A DNA stretch of 21,603 bases from an uncultured Chloroflexota bacterium (GCA_937901745.1 CALGSZ010000126.1:1-21603); one strand, 5' to 3'. Positions 6,432 through 14,605 are shown, counted from the stretch's first letter. Notes: generated by a model from the sequence alone, not told the origin. A program made the numbers and translations.

Positions 6432-7778
6432 ATGACCGGCAATCGGTACTCTCGACGGCAGGTGATGACGACAGGCGCCGGACTCGCCGGGCTCCTCGCC
6501 CTTGGCCCGAAAGGGATCGCCCAGGCCTCACCCAGCGCTCGCTCGGCTGTCTTGCGTGCCCTAGCGCAAGAGCAGATCACCCTCGACGTCTTCGTCCATC
6601 TCAATCATCCCTTCGACAACGTGAAGCCTCTCTTTGAGGAGAAGTACCCCAACATCATCCTCAACATGCTCGGCAACAACGACATGGCGGTGTTCCGCGC
6701 GACGCTCGCCGCCCAAGGCGAGGGAACGCCGGACATCTTCTGGCCAGAGATCGACGTGGTGCAAGAGCTTGGCAAGAGCGGCGTCCTGCTCGATGTCACC
6801 GATATCGTTACCAAGCACAAGGATGAGCTCGCCCCCGGCAAGATGCAGGAGTGCTACATCTCCTCCACCGACAAGTACGCGGCATTCCCCGGGGACATCG
6901 CCACCGTCGGCATCTACTATCGCGAGGATCTGCTGGAGCAGGCAGGCGTCACCATCCCGGACGAATGGACCTGGGATGACTACATCGAGGCCGCTAAGGA
7001 GATCAAAGGCAAGACCGGCGCGGCGTCGTTCAACTTGCCAACCACTGGCGATTTCTGGACGTCCGTCCTCTGGGGCTATTTCCTCTACCAGCTCGGCGGC
7101 GCCGTCACCAACGCCGACGGCACCGAAATAACGCTGGATGACGACAAAGGCATCGTCGCGATGGAAATGGTCAAGAAGGTCTACGACGCCGACATCTCGA
7201 TTGATGAGGTGCCGGTCGAGGAGAACTTCTTCGCCGCCATCGCCGCCGGTCAGGTCGCGGCCTGTCCGCTGCCGGTCTGGTTCCGCAATTTCGGGATCGA
7301 GCCCAGCGTGACCGACGAGCAGTCGGGCCAGGGCTACTGGCGCGTCACCCTGCTCCCGACCATTGATGGCGGGGTCTCCCGCACGGCGAACTTCGGCGGC
7401 GCGGCCATCGCTTCGACGAACTACACACAGCACCCGGACGAGGTCAAGCTCTTCATGGAGTTCGCGCTCGGCACGATGGAAGGCGCGACCGCATGCGGCG
7501 AGTGGGGCATCCTGCCGCCCTATCTCCCGTACCTGCAGAGCGAGGCTTGGAGCAGCGTCCGCAGCCCGGCATTTGGCGATTTCGCCTTCAACGATGTCTG
7601 GACCCAGGCGGTCGAGCAGTACGTTGGCACCTGGTACAAGCAACCCGTCTTTGGCGAAGCGATGATCGAAGTGGGCGCCGCGATGATCCCGATGCTGAAC
7701 GGTGAGGTCGATATTCCCACCGGCATGCGGGAAGTCGGCGATCGCATCCGCGAGCTCAATAAGCGCTACCAAGGCTAA
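6432..7778 (+). CDS. Extracellular sugar ABC transporter substrate-binding protein
   Basis: This 448-residue protein is the family 1 (CUT1-like) solute-binding subunit of the transporter encoded with it. The N-terminus has a twin-arginine signal: SRRQVM at residues 7-12, followed by an Ala/Gly/Leu hydrophobic stretch ending near GIAQASPS, so export by Tat is expected. The mature part starts around ITLDVFVHLNHPFDNVKPLFEEKYPNI and has the usual two-lobe binding-protein pattern, including PDIFWPEIDVVQELGKSGVLLDVT, GIYYREDLLEQAGVTIPDEWTWDDYIEAAKEIK and HPDEVKLFMEFALGT. ATG 6432 has a GAGAGGAGAGG purine-rich site just upstream; longer readings toward 6138 overlap gntR and lack similarity. A hairpin lies between this gene and the first permease gene. 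The cargo is probably a sugar or sugar acid. Confidence 0.9.
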   Translation: MTGNRYSRRQVMTTGAGLAGLLALGPKGIAQASPSARSAVLRALAQEQITLDVFVHLNHPFDNVKPLFEEKYPNIILNMLGNNDMAVFRATLAAQGEGTPDIFWPEIDVVQELGKSGVLLDVTDIVTKHKDELAPGKMQECYISSTDKYAAFPGDIATVGIYYREDLLEQAGVTIPDEWTWDDYIEAAKEIKGKTGAASFNLPTTGDFWTSVLWGYFLYQLGGAVTNADGTEITLDDDKGIVAMEMVKKVYDADISIDEVPVEENFFAAIAAGQVAACPLPVWFRNFGIEPSVTDEQSGQGYWRVTLLPTIDGGVSRTANFGGAAIASTNYTQHPDEVKLFMEFALGTMEGATACGEWGILPPYLPYLQSEAWSSVRSPAFGDFAFNDVWTQAVEQYVGTWYKQPVFGEAMIEVGAAMIPMLNGEVDIPTGMREVGDRIRELNKRYQG

Positions 7779-7812
7779 CCGACGCCCTTCGCGCTAGCCG
7801 GTCGTCCCACGC

Positions 7813-7837
7813 CCCTCTCCCGTGACGCGGGGGAGGG
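7813..7837 (+). other. Intercistronic hairpin between binding protein and permease genes
   Basis: CCCTCTCCCG (7813-7822) pairs with CGGGGGAGGG (7828-7837) around a five-base loop, ten pairs with one G-T wobble. There is no T tract. In transporter operons such a structure commonly protects the upstream mRNA and raises binding-protein expression relative to the permeases; that role is inferred here. Confidence 0.5.
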
Positions 7838-7852
7838 ACCAGTGATAGCCCC

Positions 7853-8800
7853 ATGGAACACGTCGAGCGTCTTCAGGTCAGCCCAATCGAGCGGCCGCGT
7901 CGGCGCAGTCGCGGCCGGCTCGCGGAGATCGCGCGGCACTGGCCGGAGTACCTCTGTATCGCGCCCTTCTTCGTGATTTTCGCCGTTTTCTTTGCCTATC
8001 CCATCGGCTGGGCCTTTGTCCTGAGCTTCCAGCGCTGGGACGGCATCACCGAGGCGCGCTGGGTCGGGCTCGACAACTACCGCTTCGTCCTCAACGACCC
8101 AGTCACTCATCGCGTCTTCACGAACATCATTCGGTACTTGCTGATCCTCGTTCCGCTCGGCGTGTTCCTGCCCCTCGCTTTCGGCGCGATTCTCAATCTG
8201 CCGTTTCTCCGGTTTCGCGGCGTCTTCCGGACGATCCTCTTCATTCCCGTCGTGACGTCGTTGGTTGTCGTCGGCATCGTTTGGCGACTGTTGTTCGGCA
8301 CCGCGAATGGCTGGTTGAACGGCTTGCTCGCGCATGTCGGCCTCGGACCGTATAACTGGCTGAAAGATCCCGCGCTCGCGCAGATCCCCATCGTCTCGCT
8401 CACCATCTGGGGAACGGTCGGATTCTCGACGCTGATCGTCCTCGGCGGGCTGCAAGCCATCGACCAGGACCTCTACGATTCCGCGCGGGTGGATGGCGCC
8501 TCCGGCTGGCAAACCTTCTGGCACATCACCCTGCCATTGATGCGTCCGGTGATCGTCTTCCTTCTCATCACCTCGACGATCGGCGTGATCACCCTCTTCA
8601 GCCAGCCATACGTCGTGACGCGCGGCGGGCCCGCGAATCACACGCTGACACCGTTGCTGCACATCTACAACATCGGCATCGGTACCAGCGGCGCGCCGCG
8701 GATCGGCGATGCCACCGCGCTCAGCTTCCTGCTGACCGCGTTCATGCTCGTGGTCGTCTTCGCGCAGCTTTGGCTCGTGCGGCGACGTGGAGAGGAGTGA
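7853..8800 (+). CDS. Sugar ABC transporter permease (MalF/UgpA type)
   Basis: A 315-residue inner-membrane subunit. Six hydrophobic segments are visible at roughly 33-60, 92-115, 125-149, 178-201, 232-250 and 288-310. The cytoplasmic EAA loop that contacts the ATPase is present as DLYDSARVDGASGWQTFW followed by LPLMRP (206-232), with the conserved Asp-Gly pair. The sequence NTLTPLL-like end region and GGP(A)N motif near 258-262 are usual in MalF-type subunits. ATG 7853 is 74 bases after the binding-protein stop; the best purine run (7829-7837) is inside the hairpin and far from the start, so initiation may be weak. The next permease begins 4 bases beyond its stop. It works with that subunit and the binding protein to import the substrate. 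Confidence 0.92.
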   Translation: MEHVERLQVSPIERPRRRSRGRLAEIARHWPEYLCIAPFFVIFAVFFAYPIGWAFVLSFQRWDGITEARWVGLDNYRFVLNDPVTHRVFTNIIRYLLILVPLGVFLPLAFGAILNLPFLRFRGVFRTILFIPVVTSLVVVGIVWRLLFGTANGWLNGLLAHVGLGPYNWLKDPALAQIPIVSLTIWGTVGFSTLIVLGGLQAIDQDLYDSARVDGASGWQTFWHITLPLMRPVIVFLLITSTIGVITLFSQPYVVTRGGPANHTLTPLLHIYNIGIGTSGAPRIGDATALSFLLTAFMLVVVFAQLWLVRRRGEE

Positions 8801-8804
8801 CACC

Positions 8805-9719
8805 GTGGCCACGCTAAGGCACGATGGCGAGGAATCCCCAGCGCCAGTTGCCACCGCACTCCACGTGACAACCCCACGCCGCCGCTGGCGACGGTGGCTG
8901 CTCAATGCCGTCCTCTATGCCGGGCTCGTCATCGTGGCGGTCTTCTGCCTGATGCCGTTCTACTTCATGCTCTCCGGCTCATTGATGGACCGAGGCGAGA
9001 TGTTCCGCATCCCTCCCCGGTTCTGGCCGGAGAAGCTGATCTTCGAGAATTACCGGGCAATCTTCCAGCAATTCTCCTTCCTAACCTATCTGCGCAATAG
9101 CATCATCGTCTCCGTCGCCCAGACACTCGGCGTGCTCTTCTTCTGCTCGCTCGCCGGCTACGTCTTCGCCAAGCGTCGCTTCCCCGGCCGCAACGCGCTC
9201 TTCATCTTCGTGCTCGCTACCTCGATGATGCCGAACGGACAAACGACGATCATTCCGTTCTACCTTCTGATGGTCAAATTCAACTGGATCGATACCTTCT
9301 GGCCGCTGATCGTCCCCTGGTGGGCGCCGCCGCTCAGCATCTTCCTGATGCGGCAGTACATCGCCGCCGGCATCCCGGACGATCTCATCGACGCGGCGAC
9401 GGTGGACGGCTCCGGACTCTTCGGTACCTACTGGCGGATCGTCCTGCCGCTGAGCGTGCCCGGTCTCGTCGTCATCGGCGTGATCCAGTTCATCGCCATC
9501 TGGAACGACTTCCTCTATGGCCTGCTGGTGCTCAAATCGGAGGAGATGCGCACCGTCACGGTCGCTCTGACGGAGCTCTCGCGCCGCACCCAGGCGAGCA
9601 CGCTGTACGGCCCGCTCTTCGCCGGCATCGTCATGGCGACATTGCCGACGATCATCCTGTTCTTCATCTTCCAACGCCGTCTGACACAAGGCATTCTTTC
9701 CGGCGCAATTCGGGGGTAG
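8805..9719 (+). CDS. Sugar ABC transporter permease (MalG/UgpE type)
   Basis: The second permease, 304 residues. The N-terminal segment WLLNAVLYAGLVIVAVFCLMPFYFML is the first membrane helix, and the periplasmic block ENYRAIF plus LRNSIIVSVAQTL is typical of MalG proteins. The EAA loop appears as IPDDLIDAATVDGSG followed by YWRIVLPLSVPGL, with the conserved Ala and Asp-Gly. The C-terminus FIFQRRLTQGILSGAIRG is the usual ending of this family. The start was set at GTG 8805 because AGAGGAG lies 8 bases upstream; a GTG at 8787 is in frame but would overlap the previous gene. No ATP-binding subunit is encoded nearby, so a shared ATPase, as known for CUT1 systems served by MsmX-like proteins, is inferred. 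Confidence 0.92.
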   Translation: MATLRHDGEESPAPVATALHVTTPRRRWRRWLLNAVLYAGLVIVAVFCLMPFYFMLSGSLMDRGEMFRIPPRFWPEKLIFENYRAIFQQFSFLTYLRNSIIVSVAQTLGVLFFCSLAGYVFAKRRFPGRNALFIFVLATSMMPNGQTTIIPFYLLMVKFNWIDTFWPLIVPWWAPPLSIFLMRQYIAAGIPDDLIDAATVDGSGLFGTYWRIVLPLSVPGLVVIGVIQFIAIWNDFLYGLLVLKSEEMRTVTVALTELSRRTQASTLYGPLFAGIVMATLPTIILFFIFQRRLTQGILSGAIRG

Positions 9720-9746
9720 TGGTCCCAAAGGGAGAGGGAAACCGAC

Positions 9747-10793
9747 GTGAAGATCACCGCCGTCGAGGTCGAGGTCCGCGAGGCGCCAGTCCGGCATCCG
9801 TTCCGCTGGCGCAAAGGTCTGCCCGGCTCAGGCACGAGCAACATCGTGGCCACACTGACCATCCACACGGATGAAGGCATCTGCGGCAAGGCTGAATCCT
9901 GGCACGGGCACATCGTCGCCGATCTGGTCGAGCGGCGCCTGCGTGACATGCTCGTCGGCCGCGATCCGCTGATGAAGGAGGACCTCTGGGAGCGGGCGTG
10001 GGAAGTCGACCGGATCGAGGAGTTCCCCATTTACGCCCTGGGCCTGGCGGATATCGCCCTCTGGGACATCACGGCCAAGGTCGCGGGACTCCCGCTCTAT
10101 AAGGTCATCGGCGGCTATCGCGATCGCATCCCCGCCTACGCCAGCACGGTGACCTTCGAGACGACGGAAGAGTTTCTCGATGTCGCCGACCAGTGCATCG
10201 AGGCTGGCTTCCGCGCGATCAAGCTCCACGCCTGGGGCGACTACCGGAAAGACGCCAAGCTCTGCCAGGATCTCCGCAAGCACGTCGGGCCGGACATCGC
10301 CTTGATGTACGACGGCTCGGCGGGATTCGACCTTGTCGAGGCGATCTGGCTCGGCCGCGCGCTGGAGGAAGCTGACTACCTCTGGTACGAAGAGCCGATG
10401 CGCGAGTTCAGCATCGAGGCCTACAAGCGCCTCTGCGACGCGCTGACGATCCCGGTCCTCTCCGCCGAGACGAGCGACGGCGTGCACTATAACGTCGCCG
10501 ACTTCATCGCCCGCGGCGCGGCCGACATGGTGCGGACGAGCACGCACTACAAGGGCGGCATCACCGGCGGTCTCCGCATCGCGCACCTCGCGGAAGCCTT
10601 CAACCTGCGCGCCGAGGTTCACGGCGGCGGACTTCCCAACCTGCACCTCGCCTGCGCCATCCCGAACACGACCTATTACGAATCCCTGGTCTACTCCAAC
10701 CCGATTCAGGTCGAGCCCGGCATCGGCCCAGACGGTTGCATCTCCCCGCCGGACGTCCCCGGCATCGGCTGGGAAGCCGCGCCAGCGACGTAG
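9747..10793 (+). CDS. Enolase-superfamily (mandelate racemase/muconate lactonizing) enzyme, probable sugar-acid dehydratase
   Basis: A 348-residue enzyme with the capping domain (1-125) and the modified TIM barrel. Metal ligands are seen on successive strands: Asp189 (LMYDGSAG), Glu215 (WYEEPM) and Glu241 (LSAETSDG). The second-strand base motif is Lys159-x-His161 (AIKLHAWG), and His292 (AEVHGGG) is on the seventh strand. The residue that should pair with that histidine is Ser265 rather than Asp, because the segment reads RTSTHYKGGITG where mandelate racemase members have a PD pair. Neighbours (transporter and FCD regulator) point to dehydration of an imported acid sugar; exact substrate is unknown. 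GTG 9747 follows GGAGAGGG by eight bases, 27 bases after the permease stop. A terminator ends the operon. Racemase or lactonizing activity remains possible. Confidence 0.88.
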   Translation: MKITAVEVEVREAPVRHPFRWRKGLPGSGTSNIVATLTIHTDEGICGKAESWHGHIVADLVERRLRDMLVGRDPLMKEDLWERAWEVDRIEEFPIYALGLADIALWDITAKVAGLPLYKVIGGYRDRIPAYASTVTFETTEEFLDVADQCIEAGFRAIKLHAWGDYRKDAKLCQDLRKHVGPDIALMYDGSAGFDLVEAIWLGRALEEADYLWYEEPMREFSIEAYKRLCDALTIPVLSAETSDGVHYNVADFIARGAADMVRTSTHYKGGITGGLRIAHLAEAFNLRAEVHGGGLPNLHLACAIPNTTYYESLVYSNPIQVEPGIGPDGCISPPDVPGIGWEAAPAT

Positions 10794-10832
10794 CCGTTCG
10801 ATATCGGGCGATTCCTCCGGATAACCGCGGCT

Positions 10833-10866
10833 GGGCACCTGGAATCCAAGGTGCCCTTCTCTATTT
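10833..10866 (+). terminator. Rho-independent terminator of the sugar transport operon
   Basis: GGGCACCT (10833-10840) pairs perfectly with AGGTGCCC (10849-10856) around an eight-base loop and is followed by TTCTCTATTT. It lies 39 bases after the stop of the enolase-superfamily gene and separates that operon from the stalk protein gene. Confidence 0.8.
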
Positions 10867-10890
10867 GCAGGAAGCAACCGTAGGTACACC

Positions 10891-10967
10891 TTGACGGACC
10901 GCCAACCGTTCGTTACCGTAGTAAACGGACACCTAGCCAATCTGGCCTAGCAAGACCGGGCTATAGT
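10891..10967 (+). promoter_or_regulatory. Possible promoter region of the LPSTG stalk protein gene
   Basis: A TTGACG (10891-10896) with a 17-base spacer before TACCGT (10914-10919) is a weak candidate. A better -10, TATAGT (10962-10967), has no good -35 at the right distance. Just before it, CCTAGC repeats at 10932 and 10946, and CTAGCCAATCTGGCCTAG (10933-10950) is an imperfect palindrome that shares GATTGGC-TAG with the gntR operator when read on the other strand. Either promoter gives a leader of 70 bases or more. Confidence 0.3.
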
Positions 10968-11039
10968 TCAGGCGAATGGGCCACCTGCTCGCTGCCGAGG
11001 CACCGGCCCACATTCGCCGTGCCTTAGCGCGAAGCAAGC

Positions 11040-13583
11040 ATGGAACGGATGATTCGGGCGGCACGGGCCGCGGTTCTGTTCGCTCTTCTCGGCGCGCTCA
11101 TCGCCGCGATCGCCTTACCCTCTGCACCCGCTGCATCGGAAGAGCCGGCGACAGGGATTCTCGAGATTCATCTGCTCGACAGCAGCACACTTCTCCCGCT
11201 CCCCTTCGCTTGCTTCACCGTTACATCCGAGACCGGCGTCATTGAAAGCGTCTGCGACGATGACGGCGAAGGCATCGCCCTCGCCACGGTGCCAGCTGGC
11301 ATCACCGATGTCGTTCTCGAGACGCCAATTCCGGGCTACGACGGCATCGCCGCGAGTCAAATCGAAGTCACCGCCGGCGCGACCGTCGTTCTGACGCTTA
11401 CTCTCTTCCCCATCAGCGACGACTTGACCAACCCACTGGAGGATACGGAGACGACGCTTTCCACAGACGATTCGATTAGTGTCCGAGAGGATCCGGTAGA
11501 TGAGTTTGGCGTGGCGAGCGAAGAATTGGCCGAGGAGCAAGAGCCAGAGTTCCAAGCAGCGGCGATCGTCACGCCGACGACTGAGAACAACCACTTCCCC
11601 AATGTGGCAGATCTCGCTTGCCGGGACCGGCTCCATTACGACGCCGGCTTCAAAGTCGATCAGGGCGCGCTTGGCGATGGCTCCGCGGGCGACTACGAGG
11701 TTCTCGTCGAGTTCAGCGTCAACGGCAACACGCTCGTCTTCTTTACCGTGACGAGCGGCCCACCGATCACGGCGGTCGTTCTCAAGTCCACGCAGTGGGA
11801 CGATTTCACCACCGCCAACACCGTCTATGACTACGGCGCTCCAGGGGTCACCGGCGACGTGGACCTGACCACCGTCAACGGTTACGACATCGCCCACATT
11901 TTCTTCTGCTACAACCTCGTGCCGCCCACGCCTACACCGACAGCCACCGCCACTCCAACCGAAACTCCCACATTCACGCCAACACCTACGGCCACATCCA
12001 CTCCGACTGAGACGCCGACCGCGACGCCGACTCACACGCCGACGAACACCCCAACACCGACACCAACGGACACGCCGACCGCAACGGCGACCAACACTCC
12101 CACCAGCACTCCGACCATCACCGCGACGAGTACTCCAACTCAGACTCCGACGACCACGCCGGAACCGACAGCCACTCCAACTGAGACGCCTGAGCCGACG
12201 GACACTCCTACACCCACGCCTGAACCGACCGAGACGCCGACGAACACCCCTACCGCCACGGCAACGGCGACCGACACGCCCACGCCGACCGCGACCGCAA
12301 CGCCAGAGCCGACGGCAACGCCGACTCCATCCGAGACACCGACTGCTACCCCAACAGAAACACCTATACCAACCGCTACGCCGACCGACACACCGACGGA
12401 GACGCCGACGCCAACTGCTACCTCGACGGCGACGCCCGAGCCTACGAGCACGCCGTCCCCAACTGCGACCGCGACGCCGTCCCCAACGGCGACAGCTACG
12501 CCAGAGCCATCGGCGACTGCGACGGCGACCCCGACCGACGTGCCGACAAGCACACCTACGCAGACGCCGACGAGCACGCCGACCTCAACCCCAACCGCTT
12601 CCGCGACAAGCACTGCAACCAGTACACCCACGGAGGAACCGACGAGCACGCCAACAAGCACTGCCACACCAACAGCGACGGCGACTCCAACGGAGACAGC
12701 CACACAGACCGCGACCGGCACGCCGATCCCCGCCGAGACACCGCCGGTGTCCGATCAGATCGTCCTGCCGGTCTACAAGCTGGACTGCCTCACCGATCCC
12801 GGTCCGGTCTCCGGTCTTGCAGTCGCTAGCGGCGAAATTCCGGCCGGCTGCGTTGCAGCCGAAGGCATCTCCTTCGATGTCACGATGAACGGCGCCGACT
12901 TCGAGGATCAGTCCGCGCCCTTCGTCACCGATGCCAGTGGCTCGTTCGTCATCACCGCCGAATCCGGAGCCGACCTCGTCATCACCGAGGACACCGACAC
13001 CGCGACTCCGGGATTCACCCCGCGAGAGAATCCCATCGTCGTCGAGGATGTCACCGCCGACACTGAGCCAGTCGTGTTCATCAATCTGGCCAATCTCGGC
13101 CGCGTGACCATCGTCAAGCAGGTCTGCATGGTCGCGGACGAGCGGGAGACGGAGTTCGAGATCAGCGCGGCAGCGATAGACGAGTGCACGCCGGGAGCCG
13201 GAGAGCATTTCACGATCACCGGCGCCACCCTGAACGATCCGGTCTACCTAACGACCGATCTCGCGGGCGAGGCGACCACCTCCCTGCCACCCGGCGACTA
13301 CAAGCTCCTCGATGAGGCGACCGAGGCAAGCTTGCCGTTCACGCTCGAGGCAGGAGATGACCTCGTCATTCTCATCCAGGGCTACGCGGTCGAACTGCCG
13401 CACGAGAGCAGCAACGAAGAGAACCGCGGCGAAGGTGAGAACGTCGGCGGGAAAGTCGAGGTGCTGCCGAGCACCGGCGCGGGGCAGAGAGCAGACTTCC
13501 GGGCGACGTTCTTGATCGTGCTGGCGGCGCTCGGAACGCCCATCGCCGCGTGCGTAGGTCAGTGCTTGCTCCGCCGGCGCTGA
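11040..13583 (+). CDS. Secreted LPSTG-anchored stalk protein with Thr/Pro-rich repeat region
   Basis: An 847-residue exported protein. A signal peptide covers about 1-32 (MERMIRAARAAVLFALLGAL then a hydrophobic run to APAAS). Residues 40-125 form a Cna-B/prealbumin-like beta domain (GILEIHLLDSSTLLPLPFACF). Residues 185-294 hold a second globular part with paired cysteines. Residues 295-570 are almost only Thr and Pro with Ala, Glu, Ser and Asp, an extended stalk that may be glycosylated. The C-terminal part has further beta domains (GRVTIVKQVC, LPPGDYKLLDEAT). The tail is an LPSTG motif at 809-813, a hydrophobic stretch, and RRR at the end, the layout of a sortase substrate. Cell-wall anchoring is therefore inferred; it also implies a sortase elsewhere in the genome. 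No adhesion or enzymatic function can be assigned. ATG 11040 is picked for the signal peptide. Confidence 0.8.
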   Translation: MERMIRAARAAVLFALLGALIAAIALPSAPAASEEPATGILEIHLLDSSTLLPLPFACFTVTSETGVIESVCDDDGEGIALATVPAGITDVVLETPIPGYDGIAASQIEVTAGATVVLTLTLFPISDDLTNPLEDTETTLSTDDSISVREDPVDEFGVASEELAEEQEPEFQAAAIVTPTTENNHFPNVADLACRDRLHYDAGFKVDQGALGDGSAGDYEVLVEFSVNGNTLVFFTVTSGPPITAVVLKSTQWDDFTTANTVYDYGAPGVTGDVDLTTVNGYDIAHIFFCYNLVPPTPTPTATATPTETPTFTPTPTATSTPTETPTATPTHTPTNTPTPTPTDTPTATATNTPTSTPTITATSTPTQTPTTTPEPTATPTETPEPTDTPTPTPEPTETPTNTPTATATATDTPTPTATATPEPTATPTPSETPTATPTETPIPTATPTDTPTETPTPTATSTATPEPTSTPSPTATATPSPTATATPEPSATATATPTDVPTSTPTQTPTSTPTSTPTASATSTATSTPTEEPTSTPTSTATPTATATPTETATQTATGTPIPAETPPVSDQIVLPVYKLDCLTDPGPVSGLAVASGEIPAGCVAAEGISFDVTMNGADFEDQSAPFVTDASGSFVITAESGADLVITEDTDTATPGFTPRENPIVVEDVTADTEPVVFINLANLGRVTIVKQVCMVADERETEFEISAAAIDECTPGAGEHFTITGATLNDPVYLTTDLAGEATTSLPPGDYKLLDEATEASLPFTLEAGDDLVILIQGYAVELPHESSNEENRGEGENVGGKVEVLPSTGAGQRADFRATFLIVLAALGTPIAACVGQCLLRRR
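11922..12749 (+). repeat. Thr/Pro codon low-complexity repeat
   Basis: About 276 codons of mixed ACN and CCN triplets with GAG, GCN and GAC interspersed (TPTPT, TETPT, TATAT patterns). The codons for Thr and Pro are mixed rather than identical, so the DNA is less repetitive than the protein, which suggests selection on the amino acids. Length is likely to vary between strains by slippage and recombination. Confidence 0.85.
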
Positions 13584-13713
13584 TTACTTTGCAGCTCCGA
13601 TGGCGGTACGCATCTCGCTCAGGTAGCCGGAAGATCAGCAGTGGCAACGGACCAAGACTCGACACAGGCAAGGCCCGCCATCGCCAATTTCGCACCCGCC
13701 TAGGAGCGAAGGT

Positions 13714-14265
13714 ATGCAGAAGATCACCGCGGCTCTCTGCATTATCACGGTACTCGGAGTCAGCGGTGCGTGGTTAGTGCGCGAGCGAGGGCTTGCTAGC
13801 GACGACGGGCGCACTTAGCGCGGCGAGGTCTGGGCCGCGTGGAGCGTCCATGTCTTGTGTGTGGACTGGTGCTTTAGCAATGACGACCTTGATGATGTGG
13901 ACAGTGGCGATCAGCTCGTAGTCCGCGATGAGAGAGACCAGATCATTGCGGTCACCAGGCTCTCGGCCAGCATTCCGTTCTCCCTCGGGACACCGATTGC
14001 CGAGTCGCCGAATCTGTTGGAGAAAACATCTCACTGCCGCTACACATTCGAAGCTCAGGTTCCTGATCGGCCCTTCTACAGTGTCGCTGTTGCTTGGCGA
14101 GACCGTGGCTCACACGTCTTTTCTAAGGACGAGCTTGACCGCCAGAGCTGGACAATTCGTCTTGTCTATCCAGGAGAGGGTAAACCGTGGTTCAGCTACT
14201 CACTAACGCTGACGCCCGTCCCAACGGCGACAGCACGTCCGCGAGCGGCGACGAGGTGGGATTAG
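13714..14265 (+). pseudogene. Small secreted protein gene interrupted by an in-frame amber codon
   Basis: ATG 13714 follows GGAG by seven bases and encodes a signal-peptide-like start, MQKITAALCIITVLGVSGAW, then ends at TAG 13816-13818 after 34 residues. The same frame continues without another stop to 14265 and encodes about 149 residues that look like the mature part: CVDWCFSNDDLDDVDSG, a central CRYTFEAQVPDRPFYSV block, then RDRGSHVFSKDELDRQSW. This layout (Cys-rich start, D-D-x-x-x-G turn, C-x-[FY]-x-F, P-x-x-x-F-Y-x-V, R-G, [YF]-S-x-x-[ED]-L, W) matches a small exported family of unknown function that is common in Actinobacteria and related groups. Either the gene is broken by one base change, or the amber codon is read through, or the assembly has an error. 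It follows the stalk gene by 130 bases. Confidence 0.6.
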
Positions 14266-14605
14266 TCATGTAGCTTTCGCATACAGATGAAGCGGTGCAT
14301 CAGTGGGACATGCACGAGCCGATAGGATGGGATGTTTTTCTATTCCCAGTTGCGGCCAATCAGCATTCAGGCCTGTCATCACACGCGCCAACCTCCTCGA
14401 CCGTTGGATTCAGAGGCACTGTAATGTCGCTTGCCCCACATCGTTTCGACGTCGATTACGACAGGAGCGGATGTGAGAGCGGATAACTTGAGTACGGCCC
14501 AGCATTCACCTACTTGCAGCTCCTGGCACGGACCTAAGCCACTATCCCTCGCACTGCTTACGCTGTTATGCTAGACACAGCGGGGAGGGGGATGGAGGCA
14601 AAGGG
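14266..14605. other. Gene-free low-GC stretch
   Basis: No supportable gene is seen; short open frames (for example 14295-14486) lack ribosome sites and have no protein-like pattern. GC is near 50%, lower than most of the window. It contains the predicted extended -10 promoter (14564-14572) of the following gene pair. No tRNA, attachment site or repeat was found. Confidence 0.45.
14564..14572 (+). promoter_or_regulatory. Extended -10 promoter of the small gene pair
   Basis: TGTTATGCT has the TG-n extension and TATGCT (14567-14572, 4 of 6 with the consensus). No clear -35 is seen at 16-18 bases upstream, which suits an extended -10 promoter. The predicted start near 14579 leaves a leader of about 27 bases that carries the GGAG of the first gene. 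Confidence 0.35.

Noticed and set aside
7775..8905. Minus-strand frame opposite the permease genes
   Set aside because: Low-complexity charged sequence; the plus strand encodes recognisable membrane proteins.
9828..10940. Minus-strand frame opposite the enolase-superfamily gene
   Set aside because: No family pattern and it crosses the terminator; a shadow of high-GC coding DNA.
12140..12721. Minus-strand frame coding for Val/Gly repeats (VGVAVGVG)
   Set aside because: It is the complement of the Thr/Pro codon run and only reflects its composition.
11922..12749. Repeat tract as a possible CRISPR or tandem DNA repeat array
   Set aside because: There are no fixed repeat units or spacers; the period comes from Thr/Pro codons in one open frame.
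13598..13683. Inverted pair CGATGGCGG / CCGCCATCG 68 bases apart
   Set aside because: Nine-base matches in a GC-rich gap can arise by chance; no terminator, promoter or mobile-element feature accompanies them.
14295..14486. Short open frame of 63 residues
   Set aside because: No ribosome site, no recognised pattern and no support from neighbours.
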